Positions 55,059-64,000 of a stretch of 64,000 nt of DNA are shown piece after piece. Source of the DNA: Dechloromonas sp. ZY10. Its GTDB lineage: Bacteria > Pseudomonadota > Gammaproteobacteria > Burkholderiales > Rhodocyclaceae. Position 1 is the first letter of the stretch; each line of letters opens with the position of its first letter. Location of the stretch: NCBI RefSeq assembly GCF_041378895.1, contig NZ_CP144212.1:1101501-1165500 (forward strand), given 5' to 3'. The notes beneath the pieces are model-generated. The model ran no database searches. It saw nothing but the letters and a program-made list of their open reading frames with translations, and was not told where the DNA came from. Made by a program: the position numbers and the translations under genes.

Positions 55059-57647
55059 GTGCTTGAAGCCTATCGCGCCCACGTTGCCGAGCGTGCAGCC
55101 CTCGGTATCCCGCCGCTGCCCCTGTCCAAGCAACAGACCACCGACCTGGTGGCCCTGCTGAAGAACCCCCCCGCTGGCGAGGAAGCCTTCCTGGTCGAAC
55201 TGCTGACCTATCGCGTTCCGGCCGGTGTGGACGATGCCGCCAAGGTCAAGGCCGAGTTCCTGGCCAAGGTCGCCAAGGGCGAAGAAGCCTGCGCCCTGGT
55301 CTCCAAGGTCAAGGCCACCGAACTGCTCGGCACCATGCTCGGCGGCTACAACGTCAAGCCGCTGATCGACCTGCTGGCTTGCGGCGAGTGCGGCACTGCC
55401 GCCGCCGAAGGCCTGAAGAAGACCCTGCTGGTTTTCGACTACTTCCACGATGTCGCCGAACTGGCCAAGGGCGGCAACGCCAATGCCAAGGCCGTGATGC
55501 AGTCCTGGGCTGACGCCGAGTGGTTCACCTCGCGTCCGGAAGTCCCGGCCTCACAAAAGCTGACCGTCTTCAAGGTCACCGGCGAAACCAATACCGACGA
55601 CCTGTCGCCGGCACCGGATGCCTGGTCGCGTCCGGACATCCCGCTGCACGCGCTGGCCATGCTCAAGAACCCGCGTCCGGGTATCGAAGCCGACGAGCCG
55701 GGCTCCCGCGGCCCGATCAAGCAACTGGAAGCGCTGGCTGCCAAGGGCAACCTGATCGCCTACGTCGGTGACGTGGTCGGTACCGGTTCTTCCCGCAAGT
55801 CCGCCACCAACTCCGTGCTGTGGTTCACCGGCGAAGACATCCCCTTCGTCCCGAACAAGCGTTTTGGCGGCGTCTGCCTCGGCTCCAAGATCGCCCCGAT
55901 CTTCTTCAACACCATGGAAGATGCCGGCGCACTGCCGATCGAAATCGACGCCGGCCAGATGGACATGGGCGACGAGATCGAACTGAAGGTTGACGGTGCC
56001 ACCGGCAAGGTCACCGCCACCAAGAACGGTGCTGTGATCGCCGAATCCCAGCTCAAGACCCTCGTTATCCTCGACGAAGTCCGCGCTGGCGGCCGTATCC
56101 CCCTGATCATCGGTCGCGGTCTGACCGCCAAGGCGCGTGAAGCCCTCGGCCTGGCCCCGTCCACCCTGTTCCGCCTGCCGCAGAACCCGGCCGACAACGG
56201 CAAGGGCTACTCGCTTGCCCAGAAGATGGTCGGCAAGGCCTGCGGCGTTGAAGGTATCCGTCCGGGCACCTACTGCGAGCCGAAGATGACCACCGTCGGT
56301 TCCCAGGACACCACCGGCCCGATGACCCGCGACGAACTCAAGGATCTGGCTTGCCTTGGCTTCTCCGCCGACCTGGTGATGCAGTCCTTCTGCCACACCG
56401 CCGCCTATCCGAAGCTGGTCGACGTGCGCATGCACCGCGAACTGCCGTCCTTCATCTCGACCCGTGGCGGCGTTGCCCTGCGTCCGGGCGACGGCGTCAT
56501 CCACTCCTGGCTGAACCGCCTGCTGCTGCCGGATACCGTCGGTACCGGTGGTGACTCGCACACCCGCTTCCCGATCGGCATCTCCTTCCCGGCCGGTTCC
56601 GGTCTGGTCGCCTTCGCTGCCGCCACCGGCGTCATGCCGCTGGACATGCCGGAATCCGTGCTGGTTCGCTTCAAGGGCAAGATGCAAGACGGCATCACCC
56701 TGCGCGATCTGGTTAACGCCATTCCGTACTACGCGATCAAGGCCGGTCTGCTGACCGTCGAGAAGAAGGGCAAGAAGAACATCTTCTCCGGCCGCATTCT
56801 CGAAATTGAAGGTCTGCCGGATCTGAAGGTCGAACAAGCCTTCGAACTGTCCGACGCTGCCGCCGAGCGTTCCGCTGCTGCTTGCGCCATCGCCCTGAAC
56901 AAGGAGCCGATCGTCGAGTACCTGCGTTCGAACATCACCCTGATGAAGTGGATGATCGCCGAAGGCTACGCCGATGCCCGCACGCTGAAGCGTCGTATCG
57001 CCGCCATGGAAGAGTGGATCGCCAACGGCACCCTGTTGAAGGGCGACGCTGACGCCGAATACGCTGCCGTGATCGAAATCGACCTGGCCGAAGTTACCGA
57101 GCCGATCCTGGCCTGCCCGAACGACCCGGACGACGTCAAACTGCTGTCCGAAGTCGCCGGCGACAAGATCGACGAAGTCTTCATCGGTTCCTGCATGACC
57201 AACATCGGCCACTTCCGTGCTGCCGGCAAGGTCCTGGACGGCAAGAGCGACATCCCGGCACGCCTGTGGATCGCCCCGCCGACCAAGATGGACGCCCTGA
57301 TCCTGACCGAAGAAGGCTACTACAGCGTTCTCGGCAAGGCCGGCGCCCGCATGGAAATGCCGGGCTGCTCGCTGTGCATGGGTAACCAGGCCCAGATCCG
57401 TAAGGGTTCCACTGCGATCTCCACCTCCACCCGTAACTTCCCGAACCGTCTGGGCATCGACACCCGCGTCTACCTCGGCTCCGCCGAACTGGCCGCGATG
57501 TGCGCCCTGGCTGGCCGCATCATCACGGTTCCGGAATACATGGAGCAGATCAAGCTGGTGAACGCCAAGGCCGCTGACGTCTATCGCTACATGAACTTCG
57601 ACCAGATTCCGGAGTTTGTGGAAGTGGCGGCGACGGTCGAGATGTAA
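55059..57647 (+). CDS. acnB: Aconitate hydratase B
   Basis: Isomerizes citrate and isocitrate in the TCA cycle; apo-AcnB also binds mRNA in other bacteria. The 862-residue protein has the N-terminal HEAT-like region (1-160), a swivel domain, then the catalytic domains with [11 protein letters not shown], the first cluster Cys in [15 protein letters not shown] and the other two in [16 protein letters not shown] 55059 has AAAGGAAG 5 bp ahead; an open N-terminal extension is not homologous. Codons are strongly C-ending (GCC, GGC, ACC, GTC, CTG), as in highly expressed genes. Confidence 0.97.
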   Translation: MLEAYRAHVAERAALGIPPLPLSKQQTTDLVALLKNPPAGEEAFLVELLTYRVPAGVDDAAKVKAEFLAKVAKGEEACALVSKVKATELLGTMLGGYNVKPLIDLLACGECGTAAAEGLKKTLLVFDYFHDVAELAKGGNANAKAVMQSWADAEWFTSRPEVPASQKLTVFKVTGETNTDDLSPAPDAWSRPDIPLHALAMLKNPRPGIEADEPGSRGPIKQLEALAAKGNLIAYVGDVVGTGSSRKSATNSVLWFTGEDIPFVPNKRFGGVCLGSKIAPIFFNTMEDAGALPIEIDAGQMDMGDEIELKVDGATGKVTATKNGAVIAESQLKTLVILDEVRAGGRIPLIIGRGLTAKAREALGLAPSTLFRLPQNPADNGKGYSLAQKMVGKACGVEGIRPGTYCEPKMTTVGSQDTTGPMTRDELKDLACLGFSADLVMQSFCHTAAYPKLVDVRMHRELPSFISTRGGVALRPGDGVIHSWLNRLLLPDTVGTGGDSHTRFPIGISFPAGSGLVAFAAATGVMPLDMPESVLVRFKGKMQDGITLRDLVNAIPYYAIKAGLLTVEKKGKKNIFSGRILEIEGLPDLKVEQAFELSDAAAERSAAACAIALNKEPIVEYLRSNITLMKWMIAEGYADARTLKRRIAAMEEWIANGTLLKGDADAEYAAVIEIDLAEVTEPILACPNDPDDVKLLSEVAGDKIDEVFIGSCMTNIGHFRAAGKVLDGKSDIPARLWIAPPTKMDALILTEEGYYSVLGKAGARMEMPGCSLCMGNQAQIRKGSTAISTSTRNFPNRLGIDTRVYLGSAELAAMCALAGRIITVPEYMEQIKLVNAKAADVYRYMNFDQIPEFVEVAATVEM

Positions 57648-57684
57648 GTTGCGGAAAACGGCCGGCGAAATCTGCGGATTTGGC

Positions 57685-57695
57685 CGGTTGACCGT
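57685..57695. repeat. Degenerate copy of the palindromic element
   Basis: CGGTTGACCGT differs from the core by one base and lacks complementary arms. It lies between acnB and its terminator. Confidence 0.5.
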
Positions 57696-57705
57696 AGTAG
57701 AAGCA

Positions 57706-57739
57706 AAAAGCCCCCGCCGGGAAACTGGCGGGGGCTTTT
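57706..57739. terminator. Terminator of acnB (bidirectional, also cheV)
   Basis: AAAAGCCCCCGCC and GGCGGGGGCTTTT form a perfect 13-bp stem with an 8-nt loop, 58 bp after the acnB stop. A- and T-runs on opposite sides let it serve the convergent cheV gene too. Confidence 0.93.
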
Positions 57740-57812
57740 GCCTTGTCGGTTTTAGCTGTTTCTGTTTCCCTCGGGTCTGCGCAAGATGCTGGCCCGAATG
57801 GGGGTGCTGGCC

Positions 57813-58775
57813 TCAAGCGGCTACCGGCTTTCGCGCAAGGTATTTAGTGACGGCGTCGGAAAGCTGCTTGGGCTGCATTTTGGGAACGTATTCATCGACG
57901 CCGACCGAGAAACCGAGGGCCTGGTTGGATTCGCCTGATAACGAAGAGTGCATGATCACCGGAACCCCGACGAAGCGCGGGTCACTTTTGATCTTCCTGG
58001 TCAGCAGGTAGCCGTCCATTTCCGGCATTTCAATGTCGGTGATCACCAGGCTGATGAAGTCGCTGGCTGGACGGCCCGCTACGGCGGCGCGGGCGGCAGT
58101 TTTTTCCAGCGCCTCCCAGGTTTCCTGCCCGTTGATCGAACCGTAATGGCGGACTCCCATGGTTTCCAGAGTGCGTTCCACCAGCTTGCGGGCAACCAGG
58201 GAGTCGTCGGCAAAGAACACGGTGCCCAGGCTTTCCTGCTCGATTTTCTTGATGCTGCGGTAAATCAGGTCGTTTTCCTGGGGGTGCATCTCGGCCAGGA
58301 CTTTTTCGACATCGACCATCATCAACAGGCGCTTGTCGGGTAGTTCGGATACGGCGGTGACCAAGCCGCCTTTTTCGGCGGTGAGGATTGCTGGCGGGAC
58401 GCGCATGCGGCTCCAATCAAGGCGCTGAATGGTCTCGACGTTTTCAACCAGAAAACCCTGGGTGCGACCGTTGTACTCGGTAACGATCATGATGTTTCGC
58501 TGATCTTCGGTGGCAACGCCGGCATATTCGGCAAGATCGAGCACCGGAACCAGTTGTCCGCGCAGGCTGGCCATGCCCTTGACTGCCCGCGGCATTTCGG
58601 GGGCAGCGGTCAGTGGGGGCACGCGGACGACTTCGCAAACCTTGAATACGTTGATTCCATAAATTTCCCGTTGCTGCCGCCGGTGGTCGTAGCCGAGCGA
58701 GAAGAGCAGGACTTCCAGCTTGTTGTTGCCGGCCAACTGGGTGCGTTCGACGATACTGTCGAGCAGGGCGCTCAT
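57813..58775 (-). CDS. cheV: Chemotaxis protein CheV
   Basis: A 320-residue protein combining an N-terminal CheW-like coupling domain (about 15-165, LLFSLGYDHRRQQREIYGINVFKVCEVVRV) with a C-terminal receiver (about 185-315). The receiver has FFADDSLVARK, the phospho-Asp in VITDIEMPEMDGY and the Lys in YVPKMQP. CheV couples receptors to CheA and adapts by phosphorylation. No other che gene is in the window, so it is an isolated copy. Confidence 0.93.
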   Translation of the reverse strand: MSALLDSIVERTQLAGNNKLEVLLFSLGYDHRRQQREIYGINVFKVCEVVRVPPLTAAPEMPRAVKGMASLRGQLVPVLDLAEYAGVATEDQRNIMIVTEYNGRTQGFLVENVETIQRLDWSRMRVPPAILTAEKGGLVTAVSELPDKRLLMMVDVEKVLAEMHPQENDLIYRSIKKIEQESLGTVFFADDSLVARKLVERTLETMGVRHYGSINGQETWEALEKTAARAAVAGRPASDFISLVITDIEMPEMDGYLLTRKIKSDPRFVGVPVIMHSSLSGESNQALGFSVGVDEYVPKMQPKQLSDAVTKYLARKPVAA

Positions 58776-58962
58776 GGAGTCTCCTTTGACGAGAGCGATG
58801 GATTGCGTGCGTCCGATCTGGTTACGGGTGCCGGATTATGCTTTTGCGATGGAGTTGGGCTTATCTGCTCGATAGTAGCATGTTCGCAGCTGGCTGTAGC
58901 CCGGAATAGCGCAGCCTGGCGCTTGCCGGCAGGTATCGGCAAGATGCCCGGCATCGGGGTGA

Positions 58963-58973
58963 CACGGTCGACC
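58963..58973. repeat. Degenerate copy of the palindromic element
   Basis: CACGGTCGACC keeps 10 of the 12 core bases; the right end has decayed. It lies 30 bp downstream of the hybrid kinase stop. Nearby CCGGCATCGG and CCGGCAGCGG-like sequences may be remnants of arms. Confidence 0.45.
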
Positions 58974-59001
58974 CGCTGCCGGACGGTTTTTTGCTGTGGC
59001 T

Positions 59002-62000
59002 TCAGTGGTACAGCGAGGCGCTGCCGAGTAGCCGGGTTTCAATGACTTCGGCCGGCAGTGGCTTGGAGAAGTAATAGCCTTGCAGGCAGTCGCACTTCAG
59101 TCCGGTCAAGGTAGCTTGCTGGTCGGCTGTCTCGACCCCTTCGGCAATCACGGTCAGGCGCAGGCTGTGGGCCAGCGCCATGATGCCGGTGACGATCGCC
59201 ACTGCATCCTGATCGCTGGGAATATCCTGGATGAAGGAGCGGTCGATCTTGAGGTTGTCGGCGGGCAGGTGCTTGAGATAGGAGAGTGACGAATAGCCTG
59301 TACCAAAATCGTCAATCGACAGGCTGATGCCCAGCGCACGCAGGTCGTCAAGCACTTTCAGTGTGTCGCGTTCACGGTTAACCAGCACGCTCTCGGTGAT
59401 TTCTAGAACCAGTGCATCCGGGGGGAGTCGGGTTTCGTCGAGGATGTCCTGGACAATCTGTACCAGATCGGGCTGTTCGAGCTGCTTAACCGAGAGATTG
59501 ACGGCCACATGCAGTGGCCGGGCCCCCATGTCCAGCCAGTTGCGAATCTGCTGGCAGGCGGTGCGCAGGACATGCTCGCCGATCGGGAGGATCAATCCGG
59601 TTTCCTCGGCGATGGGGATGAAGGCTGCGGGGGAGACCAGACCCTGTTCAGGGTGCAGCCAGCGGACCAGCGCTTCGACACCAACCATGTTGCCGTTGTC
59701 GGCAGCGATCACCGGTTGATAGAAAACCGTGATTTCGTTCCGTTCGATGGCCCGGCGGAGGTCGTTCTCGATCTTCAGGCGGTCGGAAACTGCCGACTCC
59801 ATCTCCGGTTCGTAGTAGCAGAAGCCGCTGCCGCTTTGTTTGGCGCGGTACATAGCCGTTTCGGCGTGCCGCAACAGGCTGCTGATGTCCAGGCCGTCGT
59901 TGGGATAAACACTGATCCCGACGCTGGCGGTGACAACCATCTCTTGTTCCTTGAGGATCAGCGGCGCCGAAACGGTACGGCAGATATTCTGTGCAACGCT
60001 GGCCGCGATGGCCGGGTTGGGCAGGTCGTCGAGCAATACGGTGAATTCGTCGCCGCCCAGCCGCGAAACGCAATCGTCGGCGCGGACGCAGCCTTTCAAG
60101 CGCTGCGCAATCAGACGGAGCAGTTCATCGCCGGCTTCGTGCCCCATCGTGTCGTTGATGAACTTGAAGCGGTCAAGGTCAAGGAAGAGGACTGCCAGCG
60201 AACTGCCATTGTTGCTGGCCTGCTGCAGTCCATGGGTCAGGTATTCGGTAAATTTGAGTCGGTTGGGCAGGCCGGTCAATGCATCGCTGTAGGCCAGGTT
60301 GTGTGCATGGCGCTCGGTCCGGGTCGCTTCGATGATCCGGCGGACCCGCTGGTTAACCACCGATAGGTGAATCGGCTTGGGGATGAAATCGCAGGCGCCT
60401 GCCTCGAAGGCTCGTTCAATCGAGTGACGATCCTCCAGCGCGGTAATCATCAGCACCGGGATGTCTTTCCATTGCGGGTGGCGCTTGAGTGCCGCACAAG
60501 CGGTGAATCCGTCCATCGCGGGCATCAGCGCATCCATCAGGATGGCATCGGCTTCATTTTGCTCCAGCCAGTCAAGGGCCTGGCTGCCATCCTGCGCTTC
60601 GGCCACGCGGAAGCCGCTGCGGACCAGGGCGTGTTTGAGTGCGGCGCGGGTGCTGCGGTCGTCATCGACGACCAATACGAGGGCGGCATCGGCTTGCACC
60701 GAGGGGCTGCTGTCTTCACTGTGATCGAGTTCGGCAATCAGGGTTGGTTCGACCAGGGCAAATTCGGTGCGCAGGCGTAACAGCAACTCGGTGCTGGCTG
60801 GCAGTTCGCCGCGCTCGGCCTGTTCTTCGAGGTCGCGGGCCAGCAGGGCAATGACATTGGCGCCGAGGTTACTGGCAGCGCCCTTGATCACATGAGCAAC
60901 GCGGCGCAAGGTGAGTGCATCCTGGTTGTCGATGGCTTGCTCGATCTCGACCAGATAACCTGGCATGTCTTCAATGAAGGGCCGCAAGGCTTCCCCGAGT
61001 GAGGTGCCAAGTGCATCACGCAGGCGTTTCAGGACATTGCCGTCGAGCGGGGTAGGCGGGGTTGCCGGGGCTTCGGTAGGGGCAATGGCCTGCGTGCTAT
61101 CGCTGTGGTTCAACCGGGTTGTACGCAGCCACATCTCAAGCTTTTGCGACAGACTTTCCAGTGACAGTGGCTTGGACAAATGGTCATCCATGCCGGCCGC
61201 CTTGCAGCGTTCAATGTCCTCCGGCAGGGTATTGGCGGTCATCGCGATGATTGGCGTGCGGCGTGAAGTACCAGATTCCAGACCGCGGATGGTAATTGTT
61301 GCTTCATAACCGTCCATGCCGGGCATCGAGCAGTCCATCAGGATCAGATCCCACTGTCCGTCGTGCCATTGGGCAATTGCTTCCAGTCCGTTGTTGGCCA
61401 GGCCGGTAGTGCAGCCAAGCAGGCGCAGCATGCCGCTGGCGACCACCTGGTTGGTTTTGTTGTCCTCGACAATCAGAATTCTTCCGTGGCGGATGCTCGG
61501 ATGTTGGCTCTCTTCGTTGCCCTGGAAGGTCCGGATACCCGCCTTGCCGGGGGTACAAGGCAGTACAAACCAGAAATGACTGCCGGTTTCCGGCGCGCTT
61601 TCGACGCCAATTTCGCCACCCATCAGCTTCACGATTTGCTTGCAGATCGCCAGACCCAGGCCGCTGCCTCCGTAGCGGCGAGTAGTCGAGGTATCGGCCT
61701 GGGTGAACGAGTCGAAAATCAGGGATTGTTGTTCTGATGCGATTCCGATCCCGGTGTCCTTGACGCTGAAGCGTAATTGCTGGCGCACGTTGTCCAGCGA
61801 GACGATCAGAGAAACCGAGCCGCGTTCGGTGAATTTGAGGGCATTGCCGATCAGGTTGATGAGAACCTGGCGGATTCGTGCCGGATCACCATTGAGATGG
61901 GCTGGCAGTTCGTCTGAAATTGTACTTGAGATGACAATGTTCTTGATTTTGGCTTGGGCGTGAAACATCTTGATGATGCCGTCTACCAGCGGTGCCAGGG

Positions 62001-63039
62001 CAAAATCAGTTGCTTCGACCTCCATCCGCCCGGCCTCCAGGCGGGAGAAGTCGAGAATGTTGTTGATCAGTTCCAGCAGATAGTGAGATGAATCCCAGGC
62101 CAAGCTCAACAATTCCTGCTGGTCGGCGTTCATGTTTCCGAGGCGCAGCATCTCCAGCGTTCCGATCACTCCGTTCAGCGGGGTGCGGATTTCATGGCTG
62201 ACCGTGGCGGCGAAGTCGGCTTTCAACTTGGCAAACCGCAGGGCCGCATCGCGAGCTGTACGCAATTCGGTCTCTCGCTGTTCAAGCGCTTCCATCATGC
62301 TGTTGAAAGCATGTGCCATTTCGGCAATGTCGCGTGGACCGGCAACTTCTGCCCGCAGGCCCATTTCGCCCAACTCGGCGCGGGCCATGGTTTCGGAGAG
62401 CAGGGCCAGGGGGCGGGTCAGGTGGCGGGCCAGGATGCGCAGGGCAAACACGAAGAGGACAGCAAAGGCCAGACCAGCGGCGAAATTGACAATGAAAACT
62501 TCTCTGACCAGGGCGGCCAGAGTGGCTTTACTTTGTTCAACTACGACCTGTCCGAGCAGGATGTCCTTGCGCTCTTCTACTTCAAACGGAGATTCTCCGG
62601 TCGAGCGTGACCAGACCGGGGCGACAAAGCGCCAGCCTTCGGCATTTTCCTTTTCCAGGTAAGGTTCCTGATTGAGCGGCGAGGCGCTTGCCGGTCCGCC
62701 GCCAATCAAGGGGGCGCCGCGCTCAAGAAGGACTCGTCCATCGGCATGGCGAATTTCGATGCGAACTACATCGGGAAAGGCAGATGCCGCAGCCAGAGCT
62801 TCCCCTACGTTTTCGGAAGAGCCGAAGGCGAGCGCCAGGCGACTTTGCAGGGCCAGATTGTGGGTGATTCGCAATCCATCCTGCAATTTGCCGCTGTAGA
62901 GCTGCCGGCTCCCTTGCCAAGACGTGGCCAGTGCCGACAGCAATGAAACACAAAGGACGCCAACCGAAGAGATGACAGCCAACTGCCGCCTGAATGTGGT
63001 ATTCCGGAAATATTGCAGCAGTCGGGCGGGGAGGTACAT
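59002..63039 (-). CDS. Hybrid kinase: HisKA-HATPase-REC-HPt-REC-GGDEF-EAL
   Basis: A 1345-residue protein. TM1 (about 20-40), a periplasmic sensor region, TM2 (about 181-201) and HAMP (to about 255) are followed by HisKA with His282 (ATVSHEIRTPLNG) and HATPase (DTGIGIASE, GSGLGLAI). Receiver 1 has Asp569 (LILMDCSMPGMDG), HPt has His716 (RVAHVIKGAASNLGA) and receiver 2 has Asp836 (ILMDALMPAMDG). GGDEF is at 995-999 with I-site RADD (986-989), and EAL is at 1122-1124 with DDFGTGYSSL and EGVET downstream. Every phosphorelay and c-di-GMP signature appears intact. Its start is 4 bp from the binding-protein stop. Confidence 0.93.
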   Translation of the reverse strand: MYLPARLLQYFRNTTFRRQLAVISSVGVLCVSLLSALATSWQGSRQLYSGKLQDGLRITHNLALQSRLALAFGSSENVGEALAAASAFPDVVRIEIRHADGRVLLERGAPLIGGGPASASPLNQEPYLEKENAEGWRFVAPVWSRSTGESPFEVEERKDILLGQVVVEQSKATLAALVREVFIVNFAAGLAFAVLFVFALRILARHLTRPLALLSETMARAELGEMGLRAEVAGPRDIAEMAHAFNSMMEALEQRETELRTARDAALRFAKLKADFAATVSHEIRTPLNGVIGTLEMLRLGNMNADQQELLSLAWDSSHYLLELINNILDFSRLEAGRMEVEATDFALAPLVDGIIKMFHAQAKIKNIVISSTISDELPAHLNGDPARIRQVLINLIGNALKFTERGSVSLIVSLDNVRQQLRFSVKDTGIGIASEQQSLIFDSFTQADTSTTRRYGGSGLGLAICKQIVKLMGGEIGVESAPETGSHFWFVLPCTPGKAGIRTFQGNEESQHPSIRHGRILIVEDNKTNQVVASGMLRLLGCTTGLANNGLEAIAQWHDGQWDLILMDCSMPGMDGYEATITIRGLESGTSRRTPIIAMTANTLPEDIERCKAAGMDDHLSKPLSLESLSQKLEMWLRTTRLNHSDSTQAIAPTEAPATPPTPLDGNVLKRLRDALGTSLGEALRPFIEDMPGYLVEIEQAIDNQDALTLRRVAHVIKGAASNLGANVIALLARDLEEQAERGELPASTELLLRLRTEFALVEPTLIAELDHSEDSSPSVQADAALVLVVDDDRSTRAALKHALVRSGFRVAEAQDGSQALDWLEQNEADAILMDALMPAMDGFTACAALKRHPQWKDIPVLMITALEDRHSIERAFEAGACDFIPKPIHLSVVNQRVRRIIEATRTERHAHNLAYSDALTGLPNRLKFTEYLTHGLQQASNNGSSLAVLFLDLDRFKFINDTMGHEAGDELLRLIAQRLKGCVRADDCVSRLGGDEFTVLLDDLPNPAIAASVAQNICRTVSAPLILKEQEMVVTASVGISVYPNDGLDISSLLRHAETAMYRAKQSGSGFCYYEPEMESAVSDRLKIENDLRRAIERNEITVFYQPVIAADNGNMVGVEALVRWLHPEQGLVSPAAFIPIAEETGLILPIGEHVLRTACQQIRNWLDMGARPLHVAVNLSVKQLEQPDLVQIVQDILDETRLPPDALVLEITESVLVNRERDTLKVLDDLRALGISLSIDDFGTGYSSLSYLKHLPADNLKIDRSFIQDIPSDQDAVAIVTGIMALAHSLRLTVIAEGVETADQQATLTGLKCDCLQGYYFSKPLPAEVIETRLLGSASLYH

Positions 63040-63043
63040 GAAC

Positions 63044-64000
63044 TTACTGTTCCGGGAAAATCAGGTCGAAATTTTGCTGCATAGCCGAGCGAGGCAGACC
63101 CAGATGGCTGGCGGTGCGGGTGTTGAAGGCAGTCAGCACATCGCGCAGGGGTTGCACCCCCTTGCTGTTGCCGCCGCTGGCCAGTCCGAGTGCCGATGAG
63201 GCCAAGTTGCGTCCGAGTTCGACATTGTTCGGATAAAGCGCAAAGAGTACGCCTCTTTTGACATGCGAGACATTGCTCGAGAATACTGGCATGCCTTTCG
63301 CCCAAGACTCCTGCAGGACCAGCGGCAAGACTACCGACTCTTCAACAGTCGTGCTGTCTTGCGGTAGCCACAGAGCATCGCGTTTCGGGTCGGCAGTGTT
63401 AAAAATGCTCTGATAAATGGTTACGGCAGCTTTCAGGTCGCCAGCTTCCTGTGCGACCAGTTCAATCCCGTGCTGCCGGGCGGCTTCTTTTGCCAGTTTG
63501 AGCAGCCAGCCATTTTGCCGAGGCTCGTAGACCACATGTACGCGTTGGGTTTTTGGGGATAGTACTTTGAGTCGGGCGAACAGCAGTGCCGGATCGGGAG
63601 CCAGGCTCAGGATGGCACCGCTGCGGACATCCGCTTCCTGCACCGAGAGTACGCCACCGGCGACAACGCCGATTTCACGGTCAAGCGCACTGGCTGCTTT
63701 CAGTCCGTTGCGTCCCAGGGCAATCACTACGCGAACATCCTGCCGTTTGAGTTCACTGGAGATTGATTGGGGGTTGAAATTGGCACCCACTGCGAAGCTG
63801 CTGACCTTGGTCTGGGCTTTTTCTTCGATACCTTCGATGATTTTCGAGAAAACGCTGCGATAGGGCTCGCCAATATCGGGATAGAGCACGGCAATCGGCC
63901 CGATGGTGCCACCGGCGGCGGCGATGCGGAGGGTCGAACTGACGGCGGACGCGGCTAATAGCACGCGAGACACATCGGCGCTTGGATCGGCCAGACGCAG
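63044..64000 (-). CDS. ABC_sub_bind-type periplasmic binding protein, 5' end outside the window
   Basis: At least 309 residues. It shows IAVLYPDIGEPYRSVFSKIIEGIEE, RVVIALGRNGLKAASAL, VVYEPRQNGWLLKLAKEAARQHGIEL and MPVFSSNVSHVKRGVLFALYPNNVELGRNLASSALGL, matching the ABC_sub_bind family of periplasmic binding proteins. GTG 63973 could start it, but the frame is open to the window edge and no clear signal peptide follows, so it probably begins further upstream. It is 4 bp from the hybrid kinase, so it likely acts as its ligand sensor. Confidence 0.85.
   Translation of the reverse strand: MRLADPSADVSRVLLAASAVSSTLRIAAAGGTIGPIAVLYPDIGEPYRSVFSKIIEGIEEKAQTKVSSFAVGANFNPQSISSELKRQDVRVVIALGRNGLKAASALDREIGVVAGGVLSVQEADVRSGAILSLAPDPALLFARLKVLSPKTQRVHVVYEPRQNGWLLKLAKEAARQHGIELVAQEAGDLKAAVTIYQSIFNTADPKRDALWLPQDSTTVEESVVLPLVLQESWAKGMPVFSSNVSHVKRGVLFALYPNNVELGRNLASSALGLASGGNSKGVQPLRDVLTAFNTRTASHLGLPRSAMQQNFDLIFPEQ

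Noticed and set aside
55551..57212. 553-residue minus-strand open frame inside acnB
   Set aside because: Shadow of AcnB codon bias, no motif.

Overview
The window comes from the chromosome of a GC-rich betaproteobacterium, most likely a Rhodocyclales member related to Dechloromonas or Azonexus. That placement is an inference. It rests on the gene order rlmE-ftsH-folP-glmM-tpiA-secG-tRNA-Leu-nuoA to nuoN, a DcaP-like porin, a dense set of c-di-GMP and sensory proteins, and the protein sequences themselves. No database search was possible.

Layout. 1-20.6 kb is a compact plus-strand housekeeping block: the 3' part of rlmE, ftsH, folP, glmM, tpiA (with its own sigma70-type promoter), secG, a tRNA-Leu(GAG) embedded between mRNA genes, and all 14 complex I genes ending at a strong terminator. 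21.0-25.7 kb holds two near-identical tRNA-Leu(CAG) genes on the minus strand, each with its own promoter, then rnr, an opposing HDOD gene and rlmB. 25.7-28.5 kb, only 14 bp behind rlmB, is a Zorya-like trio: zorA, zorB and a short third gene where zorC is expected. No zorD or zorE is present. 28.5-36.8 kb holds an aminotransferase divergent from a MarR regulator with two matching operators, a DUF1415 gene, a CHASE-type histidine kinase with a receiver/ATPase partner, a NUDIX hydrolase, and a Crp/Fnr regulator (with an FNR-like box upstream) overlapping a nucleoside deoxyribosyltransferase gene. 36.9-43.2 kb has a GGDEF enzyme paired with a periplasmic binding protein, an aldehyde dehydrogenase and a PAS-GGDEF-EAL protein. 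43.2-48.9 kb has transaldolase and an arginine/ornithine group (Lrp-type regulator, ornithine cyclodeaminase, DMT exporter, arginase) plus a MarC protein. 48.9-54.6 kb has a porin, a polar amino acid ABC transporter, a 14-copy 8-bp tandem repeat, OmpA-like and FecR-like genes, and a small membrane-protein gene. 55.0-64 kb has acnB, cheV, a 1345-residue hybrid kinase with GGDEF-EAL output, and a periplasmic binding protein gene running off the window.

Working together. Complex I and aconitase B supply core energy metabolism. Arginase plus ornithine cyclodeaminase would take arginine to proline. Three c-di-GMP proteins, two of them next to periplasmic binding proteins, suggest that nutrient sensing feeds into lifestyle switching.

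The most unusual items are the reduced Zorya-like locus, a family of intergenic palindromes with an invariant 12-bp core and site-specific covarying arms, the single-chain phosphorelay to c-di-GMP output, the MarR operator pair, and a tRNA promoter whose -35 box coincides with the rnr start codon.
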